From Psychrobacter sp. UBA5136 (GTDB lineage Bacteria; Pseudomonadota; Gammaproteobacteria; Pseudomonadales; Moraxellaceae), in assembly GCF_002414005.1 (NCBI RefSeq), contig NZ_DHYG01000006.1:1-7867 (forward strand): a stretch of 7,867 nucleotides of DNA. Reading direction: 5' to 3'. The translations under genes were made by a program, and so were the position numbers. Below the pieces are notes generated by a model that ran no database searches, was not told where the DNA came from, and saw only the letters and a list, made by a program, of their open reading frames with translations. Below are positions 5,785 to 7,867 of the stretch, piece after piece (position 1 is the stretch's first letter; every line of letters starts with the position of its first letter).

Positions 5785-7188
5785 ATGTCGACACAGAATC
5801 AGGCAACTCGTACCGAAAAAGATACCATGGGCAACGTGGAAGTCCCAAGCGAGGCTTATTGGGGTGCGCAAACTCAGCGTAGCCGCGAGAACTTTAAAAT
5901 CGGTGGCGAGACGTTGCCACGTCCGATGATTGAAGCAATGGCACTAGTGAAAAAAGCCGCTGCGATTACCAATGCGAGCCTTGAGCGTATCGAAGGCGAT
6001 AAGCGCGATTTAATCGTGCAAGCGGCTGACGAAATCATCAACGGTGGTCTAACGGATCAGTTCCCATTGGTTGTATGGCAGACCGGTTCTGGCACCCAGT
6101 CAAACATGAACATGAACGAAGTATTGGCCAATCGTGCCAACGAAATCGCAGGGAACGCGCGCGGCAGCTACACGCCGATTCACCCAAATGACCATGTTAA
6201 CCATGCTCAGTCTACCAACGATAGCTTCCCAACCGCCATTCGTGTTGCTGCTGCGCGTCAAATCAACAGCCTGCTTATCCCAGCGGTAAAAGCACTTCGC
6301 GATACGCTAGACAAAAAAGCGAAAGAATTCGACGACATCGTAAAAATTGGTCGTACACATTTGCAAGACGCCACGCCTTTGACTCTAGGTCAAGAATTTA
6401 GCGGTTATGTCAGCCAACTTGACCATGCATTAACGCGTATTGATAACGCCCTGCAAGGTCTGTATGAGTTGCCACTAGGCGGCACTGCGGTTGGTACAGG
6501 TCTAAACGCCCACCCTGATTATGCGGTAAAAGCGGCTGAGAAATTGGCTGAATTAACAGGCTTGCCATTTGTCACCTCACCAAATAAATTTGAAGCACTA
6601 GCCGCTCGTGATGCCGAAGTATTTGCTTCTGGCGCACTCAAAACACTAGCAGGCAGCTTAAATAAAATCGCTAACGACGTACGTTGGTTAGCCTCAGGTC
6701 CTCGCTGCGGTTTAGGCGAATTGACGATTCCTGAAAATGAGCCAGGCTCATCTATCATGCCGGGCAAAGTAAACCCAACGCAGTCAGAAGCAATGACCAT
6801 GGTCGTCGCTCAAGTCATGGGTAACGATGTCACTATCAGCATGGCAGGTGCGTCAGGTAACTTTGAGCTCAACGTTTATAAGCCAGTAATTGCCTTTAAC
6901 TTATTGCAATCAATCAAACTACTTGGTGATGCATGCAATAGCTTTAACGAAAATTGTGCCGTTGGTATCGAGCCAGTCAAAGACAAAATCGATGACTTCT
7001 TGCATAACTCATTGATGCTAGTGACTGCGCTTAACCGTCATGTTGGCTATGAAAATGCCGCGAAAATCGCCAAGACTGCTTATAAAGAAAACAAAACCTT
7101 GAAGCAAGTTGCCGTTGAGTTAGAGCTATTAACTGAAGCGCAGTTTGATGAGTGGGTCACGCCTGCTGATATGGTACATCCTTCTTAA
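5785..7188 (+). CDS. fumC: Class II fumarate hydratase (fumarase C)
   Basis: The enzyme reversibly hydrates fumarate to L-malate in the TCA cycle (EC 4.2.1.2) as a cytosolic, iron-free, heat-stable homotetramer. The 467-residue product has full family length and all active-site regions. TGSGTQSNMN lies at 100-109 (Thr104 matches E. coli Thr100), STND at 143-146, and GRTHLQDATP at 189-198 with His192 matching His188. The class II signature GSSIMPGKVNP is at 321-331, with the catalytic Ser322 matching Ser318. The frame is open back to an ATG at 5716, adding a Cys-rich 23-residue stretch (MCSSCC...). The ATG at 5785 is chosen because GAGGG lies 5 bases before it and the family's N-terminus (TRTEKDTMGNVEVPSEAYWGAQT) follows. 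The gene is single and ends at a strong terminator. Aspartase and argininosuccinate lyase share the fold, but the signature details and length fit fumarase. Confidence 0.97.
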   Translation: MSTQNQATRTEKDTMGNVEVPSEAYWGAQTQRSRENFKIGGETLPRPMIEAMALVKKAAAITNASLERIEGDKRDLIVQAADEIINGGLTDQFPLVVWQTGSGTQSNMNMNEVLANRANEIAGNARGSYTPIHPNDHVNHAQSTNDSFPTAIRVAAARQINSLLIPAVKALRDTLDKKAKEFDDIVKIGRTHLQDATPLTLGQEFSGYVSQLDHALTRIDNALQGLYELPLGGTAVGTGLNAHPDYAVKAAEKLAELTGLPFVTSPNKFEALAARDAEVFASGALKTLAGSLNKIANDVRWLASGPRCGLGELTIPENEPGSSIMPGKVNPTQSEAMTMVVAQVMGNDVTISMAGASGNFELNVYKPVIAFNLLQSIKLLGDACNSFNENCAVGIEPVKDKIDDFLHNSLMLVTALNRHVGYENAAKIAKTAYKENKTLKQVAVELELLTEAQFDEWVTPADMVHPS

Positions 7189-7259
7189 TATCAATATAAA
7201 AACCTGATTGGCCTTGTTTTTCTGCTACTCAGATTTTTAAATTTGATAGTCTAAGTGAC

Positions 7260-7307
7260 AAAAAGACCTTGCCATCGGTTATAAACGGATGGGCAGGGTC
7301 TTTTTTT
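7260..7307 (+). terminator. Rho-independent terminator of fumC
   Basis: AAAAAGACCTTGCC pairs with GGGCAGGGTCTTTTT, with one G-U pair and a one-base bulge. The stem is capped by ATCGGTT/AACGGAT around ATA and followed by seven T. It starts about 70 bases after the fumC stop. The 71 bases between are A+T-rich with no other structure that I see. Confidence 0.9.
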
Positions 7308-7592
7308 ATCTATGAATTGAAGCACCTACACCATGCGCAACAATGTCTTACCCTTGGTCAACAAGTGCACCCATAGTTATAACAGCGCCAACAAAAATTT
7401 TGCTTATAATGGCTGCATAGATAAGGGCTCGTGAATAACAGTTCTTAGAACACGTTAAAACACGATAGTTTTTAAATCACGACAAAGTCAATAAGAGCGA
7501 ATGATGAGACTAACTAAAAACAGTTCGCCACTAGCGTCCATATTTATATTTTCCTATCTATAAACATTCTACTTAAATCATTGAGGTAATTT
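7308..7592 (+). promoter_or_regulatory. Intergenic region upstream of the ACP-like gene, with candidate promoters
   Basis: This A+T-rich stretch has no convincing gene. TATAAT at 7405-7410 is a perfect -10 box but lacks a good -35. TTGGTC (7354-7359) and TATAAC (7378-7383) form another weak pair with 18 bases between them. Small palindromes occur at 7376-7383 (GTTATAAC) and 7441-7451 (GTTCT-T-AGAAC). If either promoter is used, the leader of the next gene is about 180-210 bases long. Confidence 0.3.
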
Positions 7593-7867
7593 ATGAAAAA
7601 GTTAACTGCCGCTCTATCATCAGCTGGTATTATGATGGCGATGTTGGGTTCGGGTTCTGCAATGGCGTACTCAGACAACGTGATGGAGCCAAGCGAGAGC
7701 TATGACACTGCTGTTAAAATAAGACAAGTCAACTATACTTGTCAAAGCAACAAGAAAGTCAGCGTGACTTATGGTTTTAATAAAGAGTATTTACCGACCT
7801 TTGCAGAAGCCAATCTAAATGGCAAAAAAAGATTTTTACCGATTAACTTAGGGCGTGTCATCAATTA
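7593..7867 (+). CDS. Secreted ACP/MliC-like adhesin or lysozyme inhibitor (5' part)
   Basis: The first 91 residues are in the window; the gene runs off the right edge. A signal peptide is clear: MKK, a hydrophobic stretch rich in Ala, Gly and Met, then AMA before Tyr26, the likely signal peptidase I site. No lipobox Cys is seen. The mature part has NYTCQSNKKVSVTYGFNK at about 47-64, then NLNGKKRF and LPINL. This resembles, from memory, the adhesin complex protein ACP of Neisseria, whose fold is that of MliC, the periplasmic inhibitor of C-type lysozyme. Cys50 would pair with a C-terminal Cys beyond the window. The role, adhesion or lysozyme inhibition, cannot be decided here. GAGG six bases before the ATG supports the start. 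Confidence 0.75.
   Translation, partial: MKKLTAALSSAGIMMAMLGSGSAMAYSDNVMEPSESYDTAVKIRQVNYTCQSNKKVSVTYGFNKEYLPTFAEANLNGKKRFLPINLGRVIN

Overview
The window reads as ordinary chromosomal DNA of a gammaproteobacterium, most probably Moraxellaceae and perhaps Psychrobacter. That rests on moderate G+C, gene content, an unusually long acidic N-terminus on Lon, and a last gene that resembles the Neisseria/Moraxellaceae ACP (MliC-type) adhesin. The genus is an inference from memory; no search was run.

Layout. Positions 1-66 hold the last codons of a plus-strand gene ending in a hydrophobic helix, possibly a DMT/EamA transporter. lon follows on the minus strand (167-2752) with its own terminator at 98-128. 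Upstream of lon lies a 365-base divergent intergenic region. It holds a strong candidate heat-shock (sigma-32) promoter for lon, a weaker plus-strand promoter, a palindrome and hairpin, and two families of 11-bp-period repeats. The plus-strand gene after it (3118-4491) encodes a NhaC-superfamily (YuiF-like) transporter. It converges on a minus-strand 5-formyltetrahydrofolate cyclo-ligase gene (4662-5639). Between these two stop codons are a strong bidirectional terminator and a compound palindromic element of the dispersed-repeat kind. The cyclo-ligase gene is divergent from fumC (5785-7188), which ends in a strong terminator. After about 400 bases without a clear gene, the window ends inside a secreted ACP/MliC-like protein gene (from 7593).

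The genes do not form one pathway. They are independent single-gene units for protein quality control, ion or organic-anion transport, folate salvage, the TCA cycle and an envelope or periplasmic protein, each with its own terminator or divergent promoter region. For lon, the cyclo-ligase is not relevant context; for lon itself, three upstream or in-frame start codons had to be judged, and the same applies to the antiporter and fumC. In each case a start downstream of the longest open frame is preferred because a Shine-Dalgarno sequence sits just before it.

I see no phage, insertion sequence, CRISPR, tRNA or rRNA, and no convincing new multi-gene system. The points most worth a second look are the lon sigma-32 promoter, the 11-bp-period leader repeats, the palindromic element at 4578-4644, the long tails on the cyclo-ligase, and a hairpin plus T-run in the fumC leader.
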